Assembly (NCBI GenBank): GCA_900318555.1
Contig: ONKX01000026.1
Coordinates: forward strand, 1 to 34,627
From: an uncultured Prevotellaceae bacterium
Lineage (GTDB): Bacteria; Bacteroidota; Bacteroidia; Bacteroidales; Bacteroidaceae
DNA length: 34,627 nt
Direction of reading: 5' to 3'
Shown here: positions 24,071-32,080 of the stretch, piece by piece
Numbering within the stretch: the stretch's first letter is position 1
How the letters are laid out: every line of letters begins with the position of its first letter
Notes under the pieces: model-generated
What the model was told of the DNA's origin: nothing
The model's input: the letters and a program-made list of their open reading frames with translations, nothing else
Database searches by the model: none
Program-made: the position numbers and the translations under genes

Positions 24071-25814
24071 CTTTCTGACCTACGATGCCAAGGTGGCAGT
24101 GCTGATACTGGCGTTTTATATCTGTTACCGCCTGCTGCTCGCCAAGGAGACGTTCCACCGTGTGAACCGTGTGGTGCTGCTCGCCACTGCCGTACTCTCG
24201 TTCCTGTTGCCGCTGTGCGTCATCACGATACACGAGACGGTGGTGGCCCCTCGCCCAGAGATTACCATCGGCGAGGTAGGGGTGGCCCTCGTCGAAGAGG
24301 TGCAGGAGCCTTGGTGGCACTATGCGCTGCCCACCTTATTTATAATAGGTGTGGTGGCCACGCTTGGCCATACCCTCGCATCGCTGGTCAGAGTCATTCC
24401 TTTGATACGACAGAGCGAACAGCATCCTGAGGACGATGGCACTATTGTCTGCGTGACAGACCGGCCCGTGTCGCCCTTCAGTTGGATGCACTATATCGTG
24501 ATGAACCGCGAGGACTATGAGGCCCATGATGCCGCCATCCTCGCCCACGAACGGGGACACATCAGGCTCAGACACAGTTGGGACCTGCTCCTCGTTGATA
24601 CCCTCACCGCCCTCCAATGGTTCAACCCCGCCATGTGGATGCTGCGCCAGGACCTGCGCGCCATCCATGAATACGAGGCCGACGGTGCAGTACTCTCACA
24701 GGGGTTTAATGCGCGTCAATATCAATACCTGTTAATCACGAAAGCCGCGAGCATTGGCGGGTACTCCATTGCGAACGGTATCTCCCACAGTACCCTTAAA
24801 AACCGTATTCGTATGATGATACATAAAGAAACCAAGCGCAGCCATCTTGTGAAGCTGCTCGCCCTGCTGCCTATCGTAGGCACCGCCCTCGCCCTGAACG
24901 CCCGCACCGTGACTGATGTGGTGTATGACGAGCCGCAGAAGAAGCAAATCATTAAGAAAGGAAAGGCGAATGCCAAGACCAGTGCCAACGGCGTGAATGA
25001 GGTTGTAGTGATAGCGCAGGAAGTTCCTGCTGCACAGCAGGAAGCCGAAACCTTCAAGATGCGTGGCGTGGTGAAAGACCAGGATGGCGAGCCCATTGTG
25101 GGTGCCGTTATTACGGTGCCTGGCTCTGTTAAAGGTACCGTCACCGACATGAATGGTGAGTTCTCGATGGATGTGAAGCAAGGAAGTGCCGTTGTTGCTG
25201 CCTACGTGGGCTATGCCAGCGAGTCTATCGTGGCCAGTGCCCCACAGCAGAGGTATGTTTTTACCCTGCACAAGGATGGTAGCGGCACCACAGGGAAACC
25301 GTTCGACGTGGTAGAGCAGATGCCCCAGTTCCCCGGCGGACCGGCAGAAATGATGGCATTCCTGGCTAAGAACATCCGTTATCCCGTGGCGGCAGAAAAG
25401 GCCGGTGTGCAGGGGCGTGTCATCGTCACCTTTGTCGTAGAGAAGGACGGCAGCATCGCGGAGGCTCGCATCGTGAAGTCGGTATCGCCCGAGCTGGATG
25501 CCGAAGCCCTACGCGTGATAAACGCCATGCCCAACTGGTTGCCGGGCAGGCAGAACGGTGAGGCCGTGCGTGTGAAATATACCGTACCCGTCACCTTCCG
25601 TCTGCAGGGTGGCACCAAGCCCGCCACAGCGTCTGTCAAGATAGGCCCGGAGCACAAAGGCAAGCCTGTAGAGGTGGTAATAGACGACAAGGTGGTGGAT
25701 GCCAGTGTAATCAATGGCATCAATCCTGCCGACATCGAGAGCATGCAGGTCGAGAAGGCCAAGGACGGACAGCCGAAGGACCGCATCATTATCAAGATGA
25801 AGCCAAAGGAATAG
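24063..25814 (+). CDS. M56 (BlaR1-like) membrane metallopeptidase with carboxypeptidase-regulatory and TonB-C domains
   Basis: A 583-residue inner-membrane protein. Helices lie at about 9-27, 36-56, 88-110 and 263-280. The zinc motif HERGH is at 162-166 and a distal Glu is in HEYEAD (about 203-205). The periplasmic part lacks the penicillin-binding sensor of BlaR1. Instead it has a carboxypeptidase-regulatory-like beta-sandwich (about 333-392), a TonB-C domain (about 418-515; MPQFPGG, VVEKDGSIAEARIVKS) and a tail (NGINPADIESMQV, then IIIKMK) like the plug of SusC receptors. It likely cleaves or inactivates the BlaI partner when the periplasmic domains sense a signal. Confidence 0.88.
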   Translation: MLDFLTYDAKVAVLILAFYICYRLLLAKETFHRVNRVVLLATAVLSFLLPLCVITIHETVVAPRPEITIGEVGVALVEEVQEPWWHYALPTLFIIGVVATLGHTLASLVRVIPLIRQSEQHPEDDGTIVCVTDRPVSPFSWMHYIVMNREDYEAHDAAILAHERGHIRLRHSWDLLLVDTLTALQWFNPAMWMLRQDLRAIHEYEADGAVLSQGFNARQYQYLLITKAASIGGYSIANGISHSTLKNRIRMMIHKETKRSHLVKLLALLPIVGTALALNARTVTDVVYDEPQKKQIIKKGKANAKTSANGVNEVVVIAQEVPAAQQEAETFKMRGVVKDQDGEPIVGAVITVPGSVKGTVTDMNGEFSMDVKQGSAVVAAYVGYASESIVASAPQQRYVFTLHKDGSGTTGKPFDVVEQMPQFPGGPAEMMAFLAKNIRYPVAAEKAGVQGRVIVTFVVEKDGSIAEARIVKSVSPELDAEALRVINAMPNWLPGRQNGEAVRVKYTVPVTFRLQGGTKPATASVKIGPEHKGKPVEVVIDDKVVDASVINGINPADIESMQVEKAKDGQPKDRIIIKMKPKE

Positions 25815-25838
25815 AACGCACACACTCTCTCGTTAATC

Positions 25839-27014
25839 ATGAACAAGATAACAACCATGTTCATCCTCGCCCTCTTTGCGGTTCCCGCCGCAAGGGGCGA
25901 GGCTCTTGACTCGCTGGCCTTGCTGGTGCAGCGGGGCGACAGTATGATGCAGCAGTACAATACCTTCGAGGCGTTGAAATACTATCAGCAGGCCTACGAT
26001 CAGGCACAGGCACAAGGCATCACCCGCTTCTCGATGGATGCGGATTTCAGCATGTCGAAACCTTACGTGCCAGCGGACCGTGTTCCCCGCCAGATACGGC
26101 TGAAGTTGGCAGATTGTCAGTATAAGCGTGCCAACTACCGTGAGACCACGGAACTGCTGAAGAACATGTCCGAGGACAGCTTGACGCACGATGCCTTCCG
26201 ACAGTTGGCCAACAGCTACAGACAGCAGGGCGACACGGACTCTTACATGTACTGGGCTGCCCGGCTTTTGGAGCATTACCCGATGGACGGCGAGGTGGTG
26301 GCCGGTCTCACGCTGGCATACGCCAGAAGCAATCAGCCACAGAAGGGCATCGTCTGTGCATTGAAATATACATTGAAGGACTCTACCAACATCCTCGTCA
26401 ACCGCGCCGAGGCTGAAGCCTGGCTGCTGAACGGCGACTATACGGCGGCAGCAGAAATGTATGGCCGTTTGCTACAGCAGGGCGACTCCGCTTTCAGCAC
26501 CCTCTATTCCGCAGGTATGTGCTATAGCAAGATAGACTCGCTGGAGCAGGCATACCAGTGTCTGAAGACAGCCTTCTTCGCCAGCGGTATGCAACATGCC
26601 AACTGTGCCTGGCGCCTGGGCGTGGTCAGTATTGATACCAAGCGCTTCGGCGAAGGACTGGAGTATCTCCACATGGCTCAGGAGCTGATGAAGCCCGACA
26701 CCGTTGCCATGCGCGCCATCACGCTGTCGCAAGGCGAGGGATACTACCTGACCGAACACTACGCAGAGGCCGTAGCGTCATGGAAAGAGCATTTGGCCTA
26801 TAATCCTTCCTCTATTGCCACCTATTATAATATAGCCAGTGCCTACTATTACTTCTTGCCAGACGGTGAGGAGGCCAAGAGGTACTATGAGCAGTTCCTC
26901 GCCCTGGCCCGCAGGGAAGAAAAGCCTACGCCACAGTTGACGGAGATGATAGAAAAGGCCGAGACGCTGCTGCGTACCACCCACTTCGCGAAGCCAAGGA
27001 CAAAGAAACGATAG
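25839..27014 (+). CDS. periplasmic tetratricopeptide-repeat protein
   Basis: A 391-residue protein with a signal peptide (residues 1-20, ending AARGEA). Several TPR-like helix pairs are visible, for example FEALKYYQQAYDQAQAQG, YTAAAEMYGRLLQQGDSAF, EQAYQCLKTAF and YAEAVASWKEHLAYNPSS. TPRs mediate protein-protein contact. It follows the M56 gene by 24 bases and is the third gene of the repressor/sensor operon, so it may be a partner or output of the sensor. Function is not known. Confidence 0.75.
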   Translation: MNKITTMFILALFAVPAARGEALDSLALLVQRGDSMMQQYNTFEALKYYQQAYDQAQAQGITRFSMDADFSMSKPYVPADRVPRQIRLKLADCQYKRANYRETTELLKNMSEDSLTHDAFRQLANSYRQQGDTDSYMYWAARLLEHYPMDGEVVAGLTLAYARSNQPQKGIVCALKYTLKDSTNILVNRAEAEAWLLNGDYTAAAEMYGRLLQQGDSAFSTLYSAGMCYSKIDSLEQAYQCLKTAFFASGMQHANCAWRLGVVSIDTKRFGEGLEYLHMAQELMKPDTVAMRAITLSQGEGYYLTEHYAEAVASWKEHLAYNPSSIATYYNIASAYYYFLPDGEEAKRYYEQFLALARREEKPTPQLTEMIEKAETLLRTTHFAKPRTKKR

Positions 27015-27057
27015 CCAACAGGTAAAGCGCAGCTTATTTTCCGTCTTTCTATGCCCC

Positions 27058-27072
27058 CCGGCATTAAACTTT
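27058..27072 (+). repeat. single dispersed copy of the 22-bp repeat core
   Basis: CCGGCATTAAACTTT shares 13 consecutive bases with the second unit of the tandem repeat at 15829-15894. It lies between the TPR gene and the iron alcohol dehydrogenase. Confidence 0.5.
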
Positions 27073-27073
27073 T

Positions 27074-27108
27074 GTTAGTGGTATCCGTCAAAAGGGAATA
27101 TCACTAAC
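27074..27108. promoter_or_regulatory. 11-bp inverted repeat upstream of the iron alcohol dehydrogenase (terminator or operator)
   Basis: GTTAGTG (27074-27080) pairs with CACTAAC (27102-27108). The stem extends inward by G-T, T-A, A-T and T-A pairs to a 13-base loop. A TTTTT run starts one base past the right arm, as in an intrinsic terminator for the TPR operon. A weak -7-like AACTTTTG ends at 27074, so it could instead sit at the start of the dehydrogenase mRNA. A 12-bp palindrome TTAATGCATTAA follows at 27113-27124. Confidence 0.5.
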
Positions 27109-27131
27109 ATTTTTAATGCATTAAGAAAACA

Positions 27132-28316
27132 ATGAGAGACTTTAATTACTATGCGCCGACAGAAGTGGTGTTCGGCAAGGAGTCAGAAGAGCAGGTTGCC
27201 CAACTGGTGAAGAAATACGGTGGCACGAAGGTGCTGGTACACTATGGCGGCAAGAGTGCGCAGCGCTCGGGCTTGTTAGACAAGATTTGCGGTCTGCTGA
27301 AGGACGGCGGTGTGAGCTACGTCACGCTGGGCGGTGTGGTGCCCAACCCCCGTCTGTCACTGGTACACGAGGGCATCCGCCTGTGCCAGCAGGAGGGTGT
27401 CGATTTCATTCTGGCCATCGGCGGCGGCAGCGTCATCGACAGCAGCAAGGCCATCGCCATGGGCGTCGCCGTGCCCGACGTGGAGGTGTGGGACTACTAC
27501 ATCGGCAAGGCTCAGCTGACGAAGGCACTGCCCGTAGCCTCGGTGCTCACCATCCCCGCTGCAGGCAGCGAGACGAGTGCCAACACGGTGATTACCAACG
27601 AGGACGGCGACATCAAGCTGGGCTTTGGCGGTCCGGCCCTGCGCCCCAAGTTTGCCATCATGAACCCAGAGCGTACCTTCACGTTGCCGCCCTACCAGAC
27701 GGCCGCCGGTGTGACGGACATGATGATGCACATCTTCGAGCGCTACTTCACCAAGGACGACGACATGGAGCTGACCACCGCACTGGCCGAGGCTACGCTG
27801 CGCACCGTCAAGAATGCCGTCTTTGACGTGCTGAAGAACCCCGAAGACTACCGCCAGCGCGCGCAGATCATGTGGAGCGGTTCGGTGGCCCACTGGGGCC
27901 TCTTGGGTATGGGTGTGCAGGAAGACTGGGCTACGCACCAGATAGAACACGAGCTGAGCGCCATGTTCGACGTGACGCACGGTGCCGGTCTGGCTGCCGT
28001 ATGGCCGTCGTGGGCCCGCTACTGCATGCACGAGAACCTGAGCCGCTTTGTGCGCTTCGCCGTCAACGTGATGGACGTGCCCAACGACTTCAGCAACCCC
28101 GAGGCTACGGCCCTGAAAGGCATCGAGGCCATGGAGTGCTTCTATCGTGCCATCGGCATGCCGACGAACATCCACGAGCTGATAGGCCGCGAGGTGACTG
28201 ACGACGAGATCAAGGAGATGGCCCGCAAGTGCTGTCAGGACGACCGTCGCGTCATCGGCGGTCTGAAGAAGCTCTACCGTGCCGACATCGAGGCCATCTA
28301 CTATATGGCGCAATAA
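27132..28316 (+). CDS. iron-containing alcohol dehydrogenase (YqhD/BdhA type)
   Basis: A 394-residue group III dehydrogenase that reduces aldehydes to alcohols. The nucleotide-binding motif GGGSVIDSSK starts at residue 97. Metal ligands predicted by alignment to YqhD are D196, H200, H273 and H283 (in VTDMMMH, IEHELSAM and VTHGAG). Length matches the family (about 390). Cofactor preference, NADPH for YqhD or NADH for BdhA, is not settled by sequence. It ends in a strong terminator and converges on the GH127 gene. It may serve redox balance during sugar fermentation or detoxify aldehydes. Confidence 0.93.
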   Translation: MRDFNYYAPTEVVFGKESEEQVAQLVKKYGGTKVLVHYGGKSAQRSGLLDKICGLLKDGGVSYVTLGGVVPNPRLSLVHEGIRLCQQEGVDFILAIGGGSVIDSSKAIAMGVAVPDVEVWDYYIGKAQLTKALPVASVLTIPAAGSETSANTVITNEDGDIKLGFGGPALRPKFAIMNPERTFTLPPYQTAAGVTDMMMHIFERYFTKDDDMELTTALAEATLRTVKNAVFDVLKNPEDYRQRAQIMWSGSVAHWGLLGMGVQEDWATHQIEHELSAMFDVTHGAGLAAVWPSWARYCMHENLSRFVRFAVNVMDVPNDFSNPEATALKGIEAMECFYRAIGMPTNIHELIGREVTDDEIKEMARKCCQDDRRVIGGLKKLYRADIEAIYYMAQ

Positions 28317-28338
28317 GTAGAAAGAGGCATGTTACACG

Positions 28339-28371
28339 AAGAGAGCCTTCCCGCAGGTGGAAGGCTCTCTT
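28339..28371. terminator. bidirectional 13-bp stem-loop between convergent genes
   Basis: AAGAGAGCCTTCC (28339-28351) and GGAAGGCTCTCTT (28359-28371) form a perfect stem with a 7-base loop, followed by TTG on the plus strand. It lies 22 bases after the dehydrogenase stop and 28 bases past the GH127 stop on the other strand. Confidence 0.85.
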
Positions 28372-28399
28372 TGTGCCGTGGAGAGACGCCCTTCTGGCG

Positions 28400-30511
28400 T
28401 TACCGCTTCAAGGGCAGCCAGAGCGACATGTCCTGAATGCCCCGGTTGTCCCAGGCGTAGTAAGGGATGAGGCGGATGTGCGCCTTGCGGTTCGTGACGG
28501 GGCGCAGCTCGCGGTAGAGTTCGTCGTTGCGCCAGAAGTCCTCGTTGACAATGGGTACGTCGGCTTCGAGGGCTACCATCTCGTGGCCACAGATGGTGAC
28601 CTTGGTCTCGGTGAAGCGCACGTCGGCGGGGATGGCGATGTCGTTGATGCGGGGGGCGGGGGAGGCGGTGGCAGCGGCAGAACCGCTGCCCACAGTGGCG
28701 GCGGAAATATCCTGGCCCTCTAAGCAATAGACGATGGGGCCGCGCATGATGGCGATGTGGTTCTTGGTCTCCTCAACCAGCGGATTGGCCTCGATGAGGC
28801 GCGGGCGCATGGGCAGGATAAGCTCTATACGGTCGCCCTTCTTCCATTTACGCGGCTCGCGCAGGGCCTTGGCGGCGATGGGCTTGCCGTTGAGGCGCAG
28901 CTCCATGCCGGTGCTCCATCCGGGGATGTGCATGCGGATGCTGGCCAGATGCTTGGCCTTCTTGATGGTCAGCGTGATGTGGCCGTCCCACGGGTAGTCC
29001 GTCTGCTGCTCCACCTCCAGGTCGTCGGTCTTCAGCGTGTTCTGTCCGTAGAGGTTCACCCACAGCGTATCGCCCTTGATGCTGTAGGCATACTCCTGAG
29101 CCTGACAGAGCGTGCGGAGAGTGTTGGGCGGACAGCAGAAGCAGGAAATGTAACGCTGGCGGTGCTTGGGCCAACGCATGACGTAAGGGAACTCCTTGGT
29201 GCGGCGCAAGGCCTCGGTATAGAAGAAGTCCTTGCCGTCGAGGCTGACGCCTGAGAGGATGCCGTTGTAGAGCTCGTTTTCGATGTTGTCGATGTACTTG
29301 GGATTAACTGTGGTCTGGAACAAGCGCCATGAGAAGAGCATCATGCCAATCTGGGCACATATCTCGTTGTGGGCAGCCTCTTGCGGCAGCTGGAACTGGC
29401 GACCGTAGGCCTGATGAATCTGCTGGATGCTAGGCTGGTCATACGTCGTGCCGTCGGGCGAGACTCCGTCGTAGAGGGCTCCACAGCCGCCCATGATGTA
29501 AATTTTGTGATTGACGATATCGTCCCAAATGGCGGTGAGGTTCTTCAGCAATTGGGCCTCGCCTGTCTCGGCGTATAGGTCGGCGACGCCGGCATAGAGA
29601 TAGTTGGCGCGGACAGCGTGGCCCATAGCTTCGTACTGATCGCGGAACTTATGACGGTCTTGATTATGATCCTCGCCATTGGTGACGCTATCGCGGATGG
29701 CAATGAGGCCCTTCGCCAGCTCCAAATATTTCGGATCGCCTGTCTCGCGATACATCTCGGCGGCACCCATGTAGTGAGAGGGACAGATGGCGTTACGCGA
29801 GAGCTCAGCAGCGTCGTTGGTGAGGAAGTTATACAAAAAGTCAGCAGCCTTCTTTCCGCATTCGAAGAGGGTAGTCTTGCCCGTGGCGCGTTTGTGGACG
29901 ATGCCGGCGGTCATGAGGTGACCAAGGTTGTAGGTCTCGAAATTCAAGCGCGAGGCAAAGGCGTGGGTCTGGTCCTTGCCAATGGTGATACCGGCGGCAT
30001 TTTCCGCATTTGCATGACTATCAATGCCTGCATTACGCTCGCTGATGACGACAGGGGTATGGATGTATCCGTCGGCACGTTGAGCCAGAGCAACCTGCTC
30101 AATGAAGCGATCCATGAGGGCGTCAAGCTCACCATCCTTCGTTACTGCATAGACGGCGGCACAGGCTTCGAGCCATTTATACATGTCGCCGTCGTGGAAG
30201 GGAGGCCCATGGTGCTTGCCCTTGATGGTGCCGGCTGCCACTTCGAAGTTGCGGAAACCGTGCGAGCCGTGCTTGCCGTCAGCATCGAGCGTTTCCCACG
30301 GTGTGTTCCATGTGTTCCACATCTCCCACACACCTGTGCCGTGCATGATGTCGAAAACGTCGCCCCAGAAACCACCCGTCCAGCGCACAGCACCCATGGG
30401 AAGGTTGTGCATCTTAGCTTGGGAACTGCGGCTCATGTCGGTGAGACCTTGGGCGGGGAGAGTTGCTGTGACACAGCAACAAACGAAACATATTAAGAGA
30501 AATCTTTTCAT
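28400..30511 (-). CDS. secreted GH127-family beta-L-arabinofuranosidase-like enzyme
   Basis: A 703-residue protein with a signal peptide (residues 1-21, ending LPAQG). The catalytic (alpha/alpha)6 barrel includes EAMGHAVRANYLYAGVADLY. It carries the family zinc-thiolate site: E383 and C385 (NEICAQIG) with C459-C460 (FCCPPN), equivalent to Glu338, Cys340, Cys417 and Cys418 of the bifidobacterial enzyme, where a Cys is the nucleophile. GH127 members remove beta-L-arabinofuranose; a relative in B. thetaiotaomicron acts on aceric acid of rhamnogalacturonan II. It is the last gene of the minus unit, 9 bases after the symporter. Confidence 0.88.
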   Translation of the reverse strand: MKRFLLICFVCCCVTATLPAQGLTDMSRSSQAKMHNLPMGAVRWTGGFWGDVFDIMHGTGVWEMWNTWNTPWETLDADGKHGSHGFRNFEVAAGTIKGKHHGPPFHDGDMYKWLEACAAVYAVTKDGELDALMDRFIEQVALAQRADGYIHTPVVISERNAGIDSHANAENAAGITIGKDQTHAFASRLNFETYNLGHLMTAGIVHKRATGKTTLFECGKKAADFLYNFLTNDAAELSRNAICPSHYMGAAEMYRETGDPKYLELAKGLIAIRDSVTNGEDHNQDRHKFRDQYEAMGHAVRANYLYAGVADLYAETGEAQLLKNLTAIWDDIVNHKIYIMGGCGALYDGVSPDGTTYDQPSIQQIHQAYGRQFQLPQEAAHNEICAQIGMMLFSWRLFQTTVNPKYIDNIENELYNGILSGVSLDGKDFFYTEALRRTKEFPYVMRWPKHRQRYISCFCCPPNTLRTLCQAQEYAYSIKGDTLWVNLYGQNTLKTDDLEVEQQTDYPWDGHITLTIKKAKHLASIRMHIPGWSTGMELRLNGKPIAAKALREPRKWKKGDRIELILPMRPRLIEANPLVEETKNHIAIMRGPIVYCLEGQDISAATVGSGSAAATASPAPRINDIAIPADVRFTETKVTICGHEMVALEADVPIVNEDFWRNDELYRELRPVTNRKAHIRLIPYYAWDNRGIQDMSLWLPLKR

Positions 30512-30520
30512 ATCTTTTGA

Positions 30521-32080
30521 TTAGTTAAAGTAGACATAAAGGGAAATCATCACGATAGCCAGTGCAATCCATAGGCTCACGGCCAGCTTCGACCAACCTT
30601 CATGGATAGGCTCGGGGATAGCATATTGCGTCTTGTCGCTATCGGTCAACGAGATGATAACCATCGAGACAACAAGAATGATAAACAGTTCGAACGACAA
30701 CATCATGAAGTGCGGCCAGGGGAATTGGAGCCACTCGGGTGGCCATAGATAGAGCACACCAACAATGAGACAGAACGCTGTTCCAATAGTCAACGCAAAA
30801 TTAGCAGCACGTGTTGTAGCCCGCTTCCAGAAAATGCCAAGCACGAAGACGGCGGCCATCGGCGGAGCTATGAAGCCAAGTACCGATTGGAAAACGTTAA
30901 ACAGGTTGAGACCCTTGATGGCGTCAATGGCCACAGTCATGGCAATGGCAATGACAGCACCAATGACGGTAACTAGTCGGCCCACATAGTTAATACGGCG
31001 CTGTGAGGCGTCAGGACGGAAGCGCTTTACATAGATGTCCATCGTGAAGACAGTGCTTAGGGCATTGAGTGCTGAGCCAATGGTCGATACCAAACAGGCG
31101 GTCAGTACGGCAAAAACGAGGCCTACCATACCTACAGGGAATAAATTTTCAACCATTGTAAGATAAGCCTCATCAGGATTTTCAAGCGTAGGGAATAGGG
31201 CGAAGCAGAGAATACCTGGAAGGATGTAGAGGGCAACATCGAGTATCTTCAGCCAACCGGTAAAATTAGTACCGAGTTGTCCTTCGCGCAGGTCTTTCGC
31301 GGCCAGCACGGGCTGAACCATCGATTGATCGGTACACCAGAACCAGACACCCATCACAGGATAGCCAAGGACGATAGGCAACCATGGGAAGGCTTCGTCT
31401 CTATTTGGCTTGAACATCACCCAGTAGTCTGCAGGAACTTTGTCAACCAATGCTTGTATACCACCGACGCGGTCGAGTCCGACAATTACCAATACCAACG
31501 ACACGACAATGAGCAGAATCATCTGATAGACATTGGTATATGCAACGGCCTTCAGTCCTCCGAGCATGGTAAAGAAGGCTGAAATGACGAGCAGCACTAA
31601 AGCTGACATCCACATCGGAATGTCAAAAACCTGACGAATAAGGATGCCGCCAGCGAAGAGTGTTAGTGCCAACCATGAGATGACAATTGTCACAATAGTA
31701 TACCAAGCAAGAATATTGCGTGTTGACTGTCCAAAGCGTAGTCCCATGAACTCTGGTAAAGTATGTACTTTCGCTCCGAGATAGCGTGGGGCAAAGACAA
31801 AGGCCAACAAAGCGATAAATACGAATGCATACCAGGCATAATTACCTGATACAATACCTGTTGTGAAGCCTGCTGATGCGCTGGCGATGAGCATCGACGG
31901 ACCGACATTGGTGCCCCACATCGAGAAACCGATATGATGCCATCTAAGACTGTGTTCGGCCAAAAACAGCGAACCACCTTTCTTACGTTTACTACTTGCC
32001 CAAAGCCCGATGGCGATGAGTACAGCGAAATAGATTCCAAGAATGACCCAGTCAAGGCCCTGCATATAGTGACTTTCCAT
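30521..32080 (-). CDS. sodium/solute symporter (SSS family), sugar type
   Basis: A 519-residue inner-membrane protein with about 13-14 hydrophobic segments. The N terminus (DWVILGIYF, then FLAEHSLRWHHIGFSMWGTNVGPS) and the late motif STIGSALNALSTVFTMDIY are typical of SGLT-like SSS carriers, which couple Na+ to uptake of sugars. It is directly between GH31 (stop and start abut) and GH127 (9 bases), so it should import the mono- or oligosaccharide handled by these enzymes. The gene is visibly richer in A/T than the L-sugar operon. Confidence 0.93.
   Translation of the reverse strand: MESHYMQGLDWVILGIYFAVLIAIGLWASSKRKKGGSLFLAEHSLRWHHIGFSMWGTNVGPSMLIASASAGFTTGIVSGNYAWYAFVFIALLAFVFAPRYLGAKVHTLPEFMGLRFGQSTRNILAWYTIVTIVISWLALTLFAGGILIRQVFDIPMWMSALVLLVISAFFTMLGGLKAVAYTNVYQMILLIVVSLVLVIVGLDRVGGIQALVDKVPADYWVMFKPNRDEAFPWLPIVLGYPVMGVWFWCTDQSMVQPVLAAKDLREGQLGTNFTGWLKILDVALYILPGILCFALFPTLENPDEAYLTMVENLFPVGMVGLVFAVLTACLVSTIGSALNALSTVFTMDIYVKRFRPDASQRRINYVGRLVTVIGAVIAIAMTVAIDAIKGLNLFNVFQSVLGFIAPPMAAVFVLGIFWKRATTRAANFALTIGTAFCLIVGVLYLWPPEWLQFPWPHFMMLSFELFIILVVSMVIISLTDSDKTQYAIPEPIHEGWSKLAVSLWIALAIVMISLYVYFN

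Noticed and set aside
23714-25814. Beta-lactam resistance locus (blaI-blaR1)
   Set aside because: The sensor lacks a penicillin-binding domain and no beta-lactamase gene adjoins. The MBL-fold protein at 608-1450 is far away and of unknown substrate.
27357-28313. 318-codon minus-strand frame opposite the iron alcohol dehydrogenase
   Set aside because: The dehydrogenase has all metal ligands and ends in a terminator; the antisense product is His/Val-rich noise.
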